NCBI GenBank assembly: GCA_003246035.1
Contig: QKBP01000084.1
Coordinates: 1-9,246, forward strand
Direction: 5' to 3'
Origin: Desulfuromonadaceae bacterium
Lineage (GTDB): Bacteria; Desulfobacterota; Desulfuromonadia; Desulfuromonadales; SZUA-401
DNA length: 9,246 nucleotides
The notes below the pieces were generated by a model that saw only the letters and a list, made by a program, of their open reading frames with translations, had not been told where the DNA came from and did not search any database. Both the position numbers and the translations under genes were made by a program. This document shows, one piece after another, positions 1-6,421 of the stretch. Numbering within the stretch: the stretch's first letter is position 1; every line of letters begins with the position of its first letter.

Positions 1-695
1 TAGGAAAAGAACAACATCAGCAGAGGGAGAATGAAGGCCGTCACGAGACCGTTCAGGCCAATGGCGAGGCCCGAAACGGCCCCGGCGAGTGGATCGATCT
101 CGAGCATCCGCGCGGTACCGATGCCGTGACTGGCCGTCCCGACGGCCAGACCGCAGGCAACCGAGCTACGGACTCCGATCAGACGGCAGAACTCCGGACC
201 ACAGACGGCTCCCAGACAGCCGGTCAGCACAACGAGGGCCGCGGTCAGAGGAGCAATGCCCCCGATTTTCTCGGCGATTCCGATCGCGATCGGCGTCGTC
301 ACTGATTTCGGGGCCAGCGAGCGAACGACTTCGTGGCTGCCTCCAAGCAGCCACGCCAGGCCCGAGGCGGAAAGAATCGAGGCCACGGCCCCGGCCAGAA
401 CACCCACAAGAATCGGCAGTTTGCGCCGGAGAATTTCCGCACGACGTTCGTAGAGAGGGAGCCCCAGGGCCACGACGGCCGGGCCGAGCAGAAACAGGAT
501 CAAGTCCCCTCCGGCCGCATAGCTGCGGTAAGGAATCTGACCGATCTTGAGCAGGGCGATCAGCACCAGAATCGAAACCGCGACCGGGTTGAGAAGAATC
601 AGTCTGAAGCGCTCGTATAACCGCTGCGCCAAAACATAGGCCACAAGGGTCAGACCAACCCCGAAAACCGGGTTGGAAAACCATTCACCCCCCAT
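1..695 (-). CDS. lrgB: LrgB family membrane protein (stop codon cut by window edge)
   Basis: This is the integral membrane partner of LrgA. LrgA/LrgB (CidA/CidB, YohJ/YohK) proteins were described as holin/antiholin-like murein hydrolase regulators; later work on bacterial and plastid members supports transport of small organic acids such as pyruvate or glycolate. The reading frame gives 231 residues from the ATG at 695, about the length of E. coli YohK, and the last two bases at the edge are TA, consistent with a stop codon completed just outside. Several hydrophobic segments are visible (about residues 10-24, 34-50, 64-82, 94-118, 132-166 and 204-231). The family motifs KSVTTPIA (130-137) and GTASHGIGTAR (186-196) are present. 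The start overlaps the lrgA end by 11 bp, with AAGGGG seven bases upstream of the ATG; an in-frame GTG directly before the ATG is an alternative start. The family call is secure; the substrate and role are not. Confidence 0.93.
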   Translation of the reverse strand, partial: MGGEWFSNPVFGVGLTLVAYVLAQRLYERFRLILLNPVAVSILVLIALLKIGQIPYRSYAAGGDLILFLLGPAVVALGLPLYERRAEILRRKLPILVGVLAGAVASILSASGLAWLLGGSHEVVRSLAPKSVTTPIAIGIAEKIGGIAPLTAALVVLTGCLGAVCGPEFCRLIGVRSSVACGLAVGTASHGIGTARMLEIDPLAGAVSGLAIGLNGLVTAFILPLLMLFFS

Positions 696-1035
696 CACCC
701 TTCCCCTTCTCCAGCAGAGTGGCACACCAACCGGTGACCGCCATGACCACGAATGTACTGACCACGGTCGCGACGATGATCGGCAGCCACTCCTTGGCGA
801 TCAGGTCAAAGTAGACCATCACTCCGACGCCGGCGGGAACGAATAACAGGGCCAGGTGGGATAGAAGCAGGTCTGCCGCAGCGCGAACCGACTCACTGTC
901 GACAATACCGGAACGCAGCGCCGCAAACAGCAGCAACATTCCCACGACATTGCCCGGGACCGGTAGGCCGGCGGAATCAACCAGCAGGCTACCCAGGAAC
1001 TGTAATCCGAGCAGAATGGCAAAACCTTTTGCCAT
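685..1035 (-). CDS. lrgA: LrgA/CidA family holin-like membrane protein
   Basis: A small integral membrane protein of 116 residues, the usual partner of LrgB. About four hydrophobic segments are visible (residues 4-19, 29-41, 52-76 and 83-108). Two family signatures stand out: LPVPGNVVGMLLLF (24-37) and the LLFVPAGVGVM stretch (63-73). The tail is short and charged (EKGKGDGG). Known members are proposed to oligomerise in the inner membrane and act with LrgB in control of autolysis or in organic-acid transport, and the sequence does not decide between these. It begins 11 bp after the TPR gene and its end overlaps lrgB, so the three genes are very probably co-transcribed and the two membrane proteins made in step. 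No LytTR-type regulator or two-component gene, which often accompanies lrgAB, is visible nearby. Confidence 0.93.
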   Translation of the reverse strand: MAKGFAILLGLQFLGSLLVDSAGLPVPGNVVGMLLLFAALRSGIVDSESVRAAADLLLSHLALLFVPAGVGVMVYFDLIAKEWLPIIVATVVSTFVVMAVTGWCATLLEKGKGDGG

Positions 1036-1041
1036 CGAATG

Positions 1042-1049
1042 TCCCCCTA
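1042..1049 (-). promoter_or_regulatory. Ribosome binding site of lrgA, fused to the upstream stop codon
   Basis: The minus strand reads TAGGGGGA here. The TAG is the stop codon of the TPR gene and the AGGGGGA is a strong Shine-Dalgarno sequence six bases before the lrgA ATG. Ribosomes ending the TPR gene therefore stop on the binding site of lrgA, which suggests translational coupling (inference). Confidence 0.7.
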
Positions 1050-1820
1050 CAATTGATCGCGCAGCCCCTCGAGCAGCAGACGGACCTCGGTCACAATCTC
1101 GTGTGCAGCCGACGCGGTCTCCCGGCCGAGGAATTCCTCATATGCGGTCACCGCGTCACGGATTCGTTCCTGATCGAGGCAAAGATTCCCCAGCGTCAGA
1201 TACGCCGCAGAGAGCCCGGGGTCGAGACGCAGAGCCTCCCGACATTGCTTTTCGGCCGCTTCAAGGTCACCGCTATCGTAATACATCTCACCCAGATTCA
1301 GATGCGCCTGAGCATCGTCCGGGTCACAGCGCAAAGCACGCTCGTAGCACGACACCGCGCCATCGGCATCGCCACTGGCATAGAGCGCATCCCCGAGGGA
1401 ATTGAGGGCAAAAATGTTATCTTCTTCCAGAGTGAGCGCCTTTCGATAGGCCGACACGGCGTCTTCAATCTGTTCGTTGCTGTAATGAACCAAGCCGATA
1501 CTGACCCAGGCTTCCGCTTCGTCGGATCGATTGAGGACGGCCTGGTAGGTCGCGAGAGCATCGCCCGACTTCCCGGCTTCGAAATAGAGGTCTCCGAGTG
1601 ACATCAGGGCTTCCAGGTCGTCCGGGCTCAGCTCCAGCCCCTGGCGGTATGTGGCAATCGCCTCGCTCCCCTTGCCCTGTTCGGCCAGCGCCTCGGCGAG
1701 CCAGAAATACCCCTCCGCACTGTCGGCCTGGACCGTAAGATGCTCCCTGAAACACGTCTCCGCCGTGGAAAAATCACCGATGTCCATCGCCTCACGGCCC
1801 TGTTGCAGCTTCTCCGCCAT
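1047..1820 (-). CDS. Soluble tetratricopeptide repeat protein (seven TPRs)
   Basis: This 257-residue protein consists almost wholly of TPRs: units at about residues 1-34, 35-68, 69-101 (33 long), 102-135, 136-169, 170-203 and 204-237, then a closing helix (238-257). Typical TPR positions are clear, for example the repeated SLGD/NLGE at the start of helix A and EAI/DAV/AAE in helix B. There is no signal peptide, membrane segment or catalytic domain, so it is probably a cytoplasmic scaffold. AGGGAGAA lies six bases before the chosen ATG, and the DUF512 gene ends 20 bp upstream. lrgA follows after 11 bp with its ribosome binding site on this gene's stop codon. The operon suggests it acts with the DUF512 enzyme, the LrgAB pair or both, but the partner cannot be read from the sequence. 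The TPR call is firm; the function is unknown. Confidence 0.93.
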   Translation of the reverse strand: MAEKLQQGREAMDIGDFSTAETCFREHLTVQADSAEGYFWLAEALAEQGKGSEAIATYRQGLELSPDDLEALMSLGDLYFEAGKSGDALATYQAVLNRSDEAEAWVSIGLVHYSNEQIEDAVSAYRKALTLEEDNIFALNSLGDALYASGDADGAVSCYERALRCDPDDAQAHLNLGEMYYDSGDLEAAEKQCREALRLDPGLSAAYLTLGNLCLDQERIRDAVTAYEEFLGRETASAAHEIVTEVRLLLEGLRDQL

Positions 1821-1840
1821 CCCTCATTCTCCCTGTTCGG

Positions 1841-3148
1841 TTACTCGTGATCATCGACAAGATAGACCAGTTCCTCCAAGGTGTCGAGAATTCCCCATGG
1901 AGAGCTGTCGACCTTGAAGACCCTGACGTTAAGGCCTCGTTCCAGTTCCTGCAGAGGGAGGTCATCGAGCAGAACGTCTTCGCCATCACGGAACATCACG
2001 TCCGGGAGCAGCAAGGCGTCACCGAGATCTTCACCAGCCAGCTGGGCGAGGATATCGCCACCGGTCACAAGTCCGGCGACGCTGACCGCACCGCTGAAGA
2101 AACGATTCTCGACGGCACGAACCGTCAAACGGACGCCAGTCCGCTGAGACAGGCGTTCGGTAAAACGTTGCAGTTCGGGGGCAAAAGAGATTCCCGTTAC
2201 GAGGCTCACACCATCAAGCGCGATCGGTTCGGCAACCGTCAGAACCTGTTCGGCTTGGTCGCGGAACAGCGGAATCAGCCCGACACCATTTTCGACCTGC
2301 GAAAGCTGTTCATAGGTCTCGAGGCCAGGGAAAGGTTCCCCGGCCTGCAGGTAGAGTTCGTCGGCGGCAAAGACAAAACGGCTGCCACGCTCAGCCAGGA
2401 ATTCCCGTTGCAGCGCATGAATCAAGGAGAGCGACGTACCAGCCTCTTCTCGGGATAGCGGGCGGAGCGGGAAGAGACGCTCGCGATGTCCGGTCAACCC
2501 GACCGGGACCACTGCCAGCGTCGCCACCTGGGGGCCAAGGGCATACAGCTCCCGGATCGTTTGCTCGAGGCAGGCCCCGTCATTGATCCCGGGGCAAAGA
2601 ACCACCTGTGTATGCAGTTCGATCCCCGCGGCCGCCAGGCGACGCAGCAGGGGGAGGATGGGAGGAACGTTTTTGCCGAGCAGTCGACAGCGCACCTCCT
2701 CGTCGGTGGCATGGACCGAGACGTAGAGAGGAGAAAGCCTTTGGCAAGTGATGCGCGCTAGCTCCTCCTCGTGGATGTTCCCGAGCGTGACATAGGCCCC
2801 GTAGAGGTAGGAGAACCGGTAGTCTTCGTCCTTGACGTAAAGACTGCGACGCATCCCCCGGGGGAGCTGGTGAACAAAGCAGAAGATGCAGTGATTACCG
2901 CACTGTTGCGGCTCCGGGTGCTCAACGTCGAAACCGAGAGGTTCATCGGCATCTTTCTCGATGTCAAGCTCCCAGACCTCCCCGTCGCTGCGCAGGACTT
3001 CGAGCACCAGCTGTTCTTCCTGCTCGACAAGCTGGACGTCGATCAGGTCCCGCACAGGCTGACCGTTGAGCGCAACCAGCTGGTCGCCGGGTTCGATGCC
3101 GAGCTCCGAGGCGATCCCACCGGAATCGACCTGTTCAATGCGTACCAT
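1841..3148 (-). CDS. PDZ-like / radical SAM / DUF512 protein
   Basis: A 435-residue protein of the DUF512 (PF04459) family, whose function is not established. Its parts in order are: an N-terminal PDZ-like module (about 1-60, with IEPGDQLVALNG at 18-29); a radical-SAM-type core with a CxxxCxxC cluster motif at C83, C87 and C90 (CGNHCIFC), expected to hold a 4Fe-4S cluster and bind S-adenosylmethionine; and the DUF512 region from about residue 215 (ADELYLQAG at 262-270, QVENGVG at 284-290, VSVAGLVTGGDIL at 355-367 and LPDVMFRDGEDVLLDD at 381-396). The length is normal for the family and no break is seen. AGGAAA lies six bases before the ATG at 3148, just after a terminator-like hairpin, so it may head a new transcription unit. 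In many clostridia the family gene lies by der (a ribosome assembly GTPase); here it precedes a TPR gene and lrgAB. No signal peptide is seen. Confidence 0.93.
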   Translation of the reverse strand: MVRIEQVDSGGIASELGIEPGDQLVALNGQPVRDLIDVQLVEQEEQLVLEVLRSDGEVWELDIEKDADEPLGFDVEHPEPQQCGNHCIFCFVHQLPRGMRRSLYVKDEDYRFSYLYGAYVTLGNIHEEELARITCQRLSPLYVSVHATDEEVRCRLLGKNVPPILPLLRRLAAAGIELHTQVVLCPGINDGACLEQTIRELYALGPQVATLAVVPVGLTGHRERLFPLRPLSREEAGTSLSLIHALQREFLAERGSRFVFAADELYLQAGEPFPGLETYEQLSQVENGVGLIPLFRDQAEQVLTVAEPIALDGVSLVTGISFAPELQRFTERLSQRTGVRLTVRAVENRFFSGAVSVAGLVTGGDILAQLAGEDLGDALLLPDVMFRDGEDVLLDDLPLQELERGLNVRVFKVDSSPWGILDTLEELVYLVDDHE

Positions 3149-3168
3149 CGCGCGTTTCCTGGACGAGA

Positions 3169-3193
3169 AACGCCGCCAGAAACTGGCGGCGTT
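3169..3193 (-). terminator. Hairpin, probable rho-independent terminator after hfq
   Basis: Perfect 11-bp inverted repeat: arms at 3169-3179 and 3183-3193 (AACGCCGCCAG on the plus strand) with a 3-base loop. Read on the minus strand the second arm runs into TTTCTCGT, a short T-rich tail. It lies downstream of hfq and ends only about 20 bp before the DUF512 start, so it either ends the mutL-miaA-hfq transcript or acts as a partial terminator controlling read-through into the DUF512-TPR-lrgAB operon. The T-tract is short, hence the moderate confidence. Confidence 0.6.
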
Positions 3194-3280
3194 GCTGTAG
3201 GCCCTTTATCTGCGGACCTGTATTAGTTGCCGAGACCGGAAGGGGCCAGCCCGGCAGGCGGAAATGCCTTGTCCCTCAGG

Positions 3281-3304
3281 GTCGCCGAAACCGGGAACGG
3301 CGAC
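3281..3304. other. Stem-loop in the hfq-DUF512 intergenic region
   Basis: A 7-bp perfect inverted repeat (GTCGCCG / CGGCGAC) with a 10-base loop lies about 15 bp after the hfq stop codon. It lacks a T-tract on either strand, so it is not a typical terminator. The rest of the 170-bp gap (3149-3318) holds a second imperfect palindrome near 3247-3261 (GCC-A-GCC / GGC-A-GGC) and the terminator-like hairpin near the DUF512 start. No known riboswitch class was recognised and no convincing -35/-10 pair could be placed. It may stabilise the hfq mRNA 3' end or be part of a DUF512 leader (inference). Confidence 0.35.
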
Positions 3305-3318
3305 TCAGAGAAACTGCC

Positions 3319-3552
3319 TCAATCCTTGCCGCTGTGCAACCGGAAAGAACCGTCCGTCGAGGTGATCGACGAAATGGCATGTTTATAGAGAAGCACATCG
3401 CTGCCGCTGTCGATCAGGACACAAAAGCTGTCGAAAGACTTGATCATCCCCTCCAGCCGATCCCCGGAATTCATGACAATGGTCACCCGCACTCGCTCCT
3501 TGCGGGCCTGATTGAGAAACTGATCCTGAATATTGAACGGGGTCTTAGCCAT
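3319..3552 (-). CDS. hfq: RNA chaperone Hfq
   Basis: Hfq is a hexameric Sm-like RNA-binding protein that helps small RNAs pair with mRNAs. The product is 77 residues, beginning MAKTPFNIQDQFLNQ. The proximal-face residues are present: Q9, D10, F43 and the Y56-K57-H58 of the Sm2 YKHA motif. The lateral rim patch is R17-K18-E19-R20. The C-terminal tail after the Sm core is short (about 14 residues), unlike the long E. coli tail. Compared with E. coli the distal face differs: V26, R32 and E34 replace Y25, K31 and Q33. A GTG six bases upstream (3558) could add two residues, but it overlaps the Shine-Dalgarno, and MAKTPF matches the family, so the ATG at 3552 is chosen. The gene follows miaA by 13 bp in the widely conserved miaA-hfq order. 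Confidence 0.96.
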   Translation of the reverse strand: MAKTPFNIQDQFLNQARKERVRVTIVMNSGDRLEGMIKSFDSFCVLIDSGSDVLLYKHAISSITSTDGSFRLHSGKD

Positions 3553-3557
3553 ATCCA

Positions 3558-3564
3558 CTCCTCT
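3558..3564 (-). promoter_or_regulatory. Ribosome binding site of hfq (decides the start codon)
   Basis: The minus strand carries AGAGGAG here, five bases before the ATG at 3552. The longer GTG start at 3558-3556 would use the last G of this site itself, leaving no spacing, so the ATG is the likely start. The site sits immediately after the miaA stop codon. Confidence 0.75.
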
Positions 3565-3565
3565 G

Positions 3566-4510
3566 TTATTTCATGAGAAATCCATTGATTAACTTTGTAA
3601 TCTTAGCAAAATCCCCGGGGGATTCAAACCAGTTTATCGCATCGTGTTTGCGGAACCAGGTCAGCTGTCGTTTCGCATAGCGCCGAGTCTGCATCTGGAT
3701 CTGCTCGAGACAGGCTTCTCGATCCATCTCACCGGACAGGTAGACCTGACATTGCCGGTATCCCAGGGTCTGCAACGACTTGAGGCCGGGGGCATACCCA
3801 CGCTGAAGCAGCCCTCGAGTCTCTTCAACGAGCCCCGCATCGAGCATCGCCCGGGCACGCTTGTCGATGCGGGCATAAAGCGCTTCGCGACACGGTTGCA
3901 GCCCGACGTGCAGCACCCGATACGGGCGGTCGCTGAACGCGTGCTCCTTTTGCCAGTCGCTGAGCGGGCGCCCCGACTGGTAGTAGACCTCAAGCGCCCG
4001 GACGATGCGAACCGTGTCGTTCTCGGGGAGTCGCCGTGCCGTTTCAGGGTCGCAGTTGACCAGCAGCGCGTGAAGCGTCCCGCTCCCCTCGCGGGATTCC
4101 CGTTCGGATAACTCCCGACGCAGCTCCGGAGATGCCCCCGGAGCTCGCACCAGCCCCTCGGTCAAAGCCTGGATGTACAGGCCCGTGCCCCCCACAACGA
4201 CAGGGAGCTTGTGGCGTGCGAGGATCTCCGCGATAGCCTGGCGACCGAGGGTCACAAAATCGGCCACCGAGAAATCCTCGTCCGGATCAACGACATCCAC
4301 CAGGTGGTGAGGGACCTCGGAGAGCTCCTCGCGGGTCGGCTTGGCGGTGCCGATATCCATGAAACGGTAAACCTGTCGCGAGTCGGCTGACACCACCTCC
4401 AGGGGGAACTCCCGGGCCAGCTGTCGCGCAAGCTCGGTCTTGCCCGAAGCGGTTGGACCGCAGATCACAACCACTGCCGGGAGAGCTTTTTGAGCAGCCG
4501 CAGGGGTCAT
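3566..4510 (-). CDS. miaA: tRNA dimethylallyltransferase MiaA
   Basis: MiaA transfers a dimethylallyl group from dimethylallyl diphosphate to N6 of A37 in tRNAs that read codons beginning with U, the first step of ms2i6A formation. The 314-residue product has the usual length. Visible motifs are the P-loop GPTASGKT (18-25), SADSRQVY (41-48, with the catalytic Asp at 43), DIGTAKPT (52-59), GGTGLYIQAL (107-116), the swinging-domain region with ENDTVRIVRALE (163-174), TLGYRQ (248-253) and the tRNA-contacting YAKRQLTWFRK (278-288). The start overlaps the mutL stop as ATGA (4 bp), so translation is probably coupled to mutL. The start is about 15 residues before the first core strand, as is common. 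No defect is seen. The partner enzyme MiaB is not in the window. Confidence 0.97.
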   Translation of the reverse strand: MTPAAAQKALPAVVVICGPTASGKTELARQLAREFPLEVVSADSRQVYRFMDIGTAKPTREELSEVPHHLVDVVDPDEDFSVADFVTLGRQAIAEILARHKLPVVVGGTGLYIQALTEGLVRAPGASPELRRELSERESREGSGTLHALLVNCDPETARRLPENDTVRIVRALEVYYQSGRPLSDWQKEHAFSDRPYRVLHVGLQPCREALYARIDKRARAMLDAGLVEETRGLLQRGYAPGLKSLQTLGYRQCQVYLSGEMDREACLEQIQMQTRRYAKRQLTWFRKHDAINWFESPGDFAKITKLINGFLMK

Positions 4511-6351
4511 ACGCTTCGCTTGAACAGCCTCTCGACCTCGCGGTCACTAAAGCGCAACAAAACGGGACGACCGTGCGGGCAATGGGCCTTGAAATCGATC
4601 TGGTCGAGGTCACGGAACAGGCGGGCGATCTCGTCGGCGCCCAGGTCACGGTTGGCCCTCACCGCCGAATGACAGGCCATGCTGGCCAGAACCTCTTCCA
4701 GGGTCTCCGCGATTTTCCCGCTGCCGCCATGTTCTTCCAGTTCGGAAGCCACATCCTGCACCAGAGGGCGTGCCTCGACAGCGGCGAGGAGCTTCGGGAC
4801 GCTGCGCAGCGCGTAGCTGTTCGGGCCGTACTCCTCGAGTTCGAAACCGAGCCGCTCCAGATCCGCGAGATGTTCGGCGAAGGAGGCGGCACGACGGGCA
4901 TCCATTTCGATCACTTCGGGGAACATCAGCTGCTGGCGCTCGACCCCCTGTCGGGAGACCTGAGCGCGGAGATGTTCGAAGCGCACCCGCTCATGGGCTG
5001 CGTGCTGATCGACCAGCACCAGGTCATCCCCATCTTCGCACACGATGTAGGTGCGCCGGAACTGCCCGATCACCCGCAAACGAGAAAAGGGGCCGGCCTC
5101 ATGGGCAGCGTCCGAGAACAGAGGAACGCTCTCTCCAGAAGAGAGCGCCGGTGACGAAGTCGTGCAGGCAATGCCCGACGGGGGATGTTCGGCACCGGTC
5201 TCGGATCGCTCGGCGTAGCGGGCCAGGGTCTCCTGGACCCGGGTGCGACACGGTGCCGTGACATCGGCCCCACCTTCTCCTCCCCGGGTAGGGAAAACGG
5301 AGTACGGTTTCGCCTCCGCCTCGAAAACGGGTTCGTTTTCGTCCGCCCCGCCAGCAAGCCACGGCGCGCCACGCAACGCATCGCGCACGGCGGCCTGCAA
5401 AAAGGCATGTATTTCACGCTGGTCCTGAAAGCGCACCTCGTGCTTGGTCGGATGGACATTGACATCGACCTTCTCGGGGTCGATATGGAGGAACAGGGCC
5501 AGGACCGGGTAGCGCCCCTTCATCAGCTGTCCCCGGTACCCTTCAAGCAGGGCATGCTGAACGACCCGGTCACGAATGACGCGGCCGTTAATGAAGAAAT
5601 AGAGGTTCCCGGTCGTTGCGCGGTTGATGTCGGGTGGGGCCAACAGGCCGTGCAGACGCAGGCCCATTGCGCTCGCTTCGACCGGGAGCATCGCAGATGC
5701 GACCTGACGTCCCATCAGGGCGGCAACCCGCTCCCGGAGGCTGTCGCCGGGGCGGGTCTCGATCAGGGTGCGTCCCTGGTGAGTCAGCGTGAAACGGACG
5801 TCGGGGTGACCGAGGGCCTGCCGCGTGACCATGTCGCTGATGTGCCCGAGTTCGGTTTCGTCACGGCGAAGAAATTTGCGGCGCGCCGGGGTATTGAAAA
5901 ACAGGTTCCGGACCTCCAGGGTCGTACCGGAGGTCATTCCGACAGCCGCGGTACGCTTGACCACTCCGCCTTCGATATAGAGTTCACTGCCGAGATCGGC
6001 TTCGGCCGAGCGGGTACGCAGAAGCAGCCGTGAAACCGACGCGATCGAGGGGAGAGCCTCGCCGCGAAACCCGAGGGTCCCGATCGACGCGAGGTCGGCC
6101 TCGTTGCGGATCTTGCTGGTCGCATGGCGTTCCAGCGCGAGGAACGCGTCTTCTTCCAGCATTCCGCAACCGTTGTCGCTGACGCGGATCAGCCCCTTAC
6201 CGCCCCGTTCGAGCTCGACGAGGATCTCGTCCGCACCGGCATCAAGGCTGTTTTCCAGCAACTCCTTGACCACCGAGGCAGGACGTTCCACCACCTCGCC
6301 GGCGGCGATCTTGTTGCATAGCTGTTCGGAGAGAATCTGGATGCGCCCCAT
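4507..6351 (-). CDS. mutL: DNA mismatch repair protein MutL, endonuclease type
   Basis: MutL links mismatch recognition by MutS to strand removal. The 614-residue protein has the N-terminal GHKL ATPase motifs: E30 and N34 within KELLENSLDAG, DNGCGM (59-64) and GFRGEAL (94-100). NVHPTKHEVRF (298-308) lies in the transducer domain. A low-conservation linker (about 330-420) follows, then the C-terminal dimerisation and nuclease domain. That domain carries DQHAAHERVRFE (448-459), matching the metal-binding motif DQHA(X)2E(X)4E, with ACHSAVR (559-565) and CPHGRP (591-596), the other conserved parts of the nuclease site. It is therefore expected to nick DNA itself, unlike E. coli MutL, which relies on MutH. 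CGGAG lies seven bases before the ATG; the start MGRIQILSEQ is typical. A hairpin sits 22 bp upstream, and miaA overlaps its end. mutS is not in the window. Confidence 0.97.
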   Translation of the reverse strand: MGRIQILSEQLCNKIAAGEVVERPASVVKELLENSLDAGADEILVELERGGKGLIRVSDNGCGMLEEDAFLALERHATSKIRNEADLASIGTLGFRGEALPSIASVSRLLLRTRSAEADLGSELYIEGGVVKRTAAVGMTSGTTLEVRNLFFNTPARRKFLRRDETELGHISDMVTRQALGHPDVRFTLTHQGRTLIETRPGDSLRERVAALMGRQVASAMLPVEASAMGLRLHGLLAPPDINRATTGNLYFFINGRVIRDRVVQHALLEGYRGQLMKGRYPVLALFLHIDPEKVDVNVHPTKHEVRFQDQREIHAFLQAAVRDALRGAPWLAGGADENEPVFEAEAKPYSVFPTRGGEGGADVTAPCRTRVQETLARYAERSETGAEHPPSGIACTTSSPALSSGESVPLFSDAAHEAGPFSRLRVIGQFRRTYIVCEDGDDLVLVDQHAAHERVRFEHLRAQVSRQGVERQQLMFPEVIEMDARRAASFAEHLADLERLGFELEEYGPNSYALRSVPKLLAAVEARPLVQDVASELEEHGGSGKIAETLEEVLASMACHSAVRANRDLGADEIARLFRDLDQIDFKAHCPHGRPVLLRFSDREVERLFKRSV

Positions 6352-6373
6352 GGCACGACTCCGCTAGAAACAG

Positions 6374-6397
6374 AAACGGCCGGAGACCCGGCCGTTT
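6374..6397. terminator. Strong GC hairpin terminator between the ATPase gene and mutL
   Basis: Perfect 10-bp arms at 6374-6383 and 6388-6397 (AAACGGCCGG on the plus strand) enclose a 4-base loop. On the minus strand the stem is followed by TTTCTGTTTC, fitting termination after the ATPase gene that ends at 6422. On the plus strand it is followed by six T's, so it may work in both directions, although no plus-strand gene is seen. It ends 22 bp before mutL, leaving little room for a separate mutL promoter downstream of it. Confidence 0.8.
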
Positions 6398-6421
6398 TTT
6401 CAGTTGATCTCCTGGAAGGCC

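Noticed and set aside
166..684. 172-residue minus-strand ORF and plus-strand ORFs at 89-550 and 333-620
   Set aside because: The lrgB frame through the same bases carries the KSVTTPIA and GTASHGIGTAR motifs and membrane segments, so these are shadows.
1029..1601. Plus-strand ORFs at 1029-1601, 1847-2458 and 2771-3226
   Set aside because: They are antisense to the TPR and DUF512 genes, which have clear repeats and motifs, and they lack any recognisable domain.
3215..3240. TAATAC-like -10 element on the minus strand as a DUF512 promoter
   Set aside because: Only a partial match to the -10 consensus and no acceptable -35 about 17 bp upstream.
3553..3558. GTG start adding two residues (MDMAKT) to Hfq
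   Set aside because: The GTG overlaps the Shine-Dalgarno; the ATG at 3552 has proper five-base spacing and gives the family's usual MAKTPF start.
5185..6033. 282-residue plus-strand ORF, and 4453-5154 on the plus strand
   Set aside because: Both are antisense to mutL, whose ATPase and nuclease motifs are intact. They show no family motifs.
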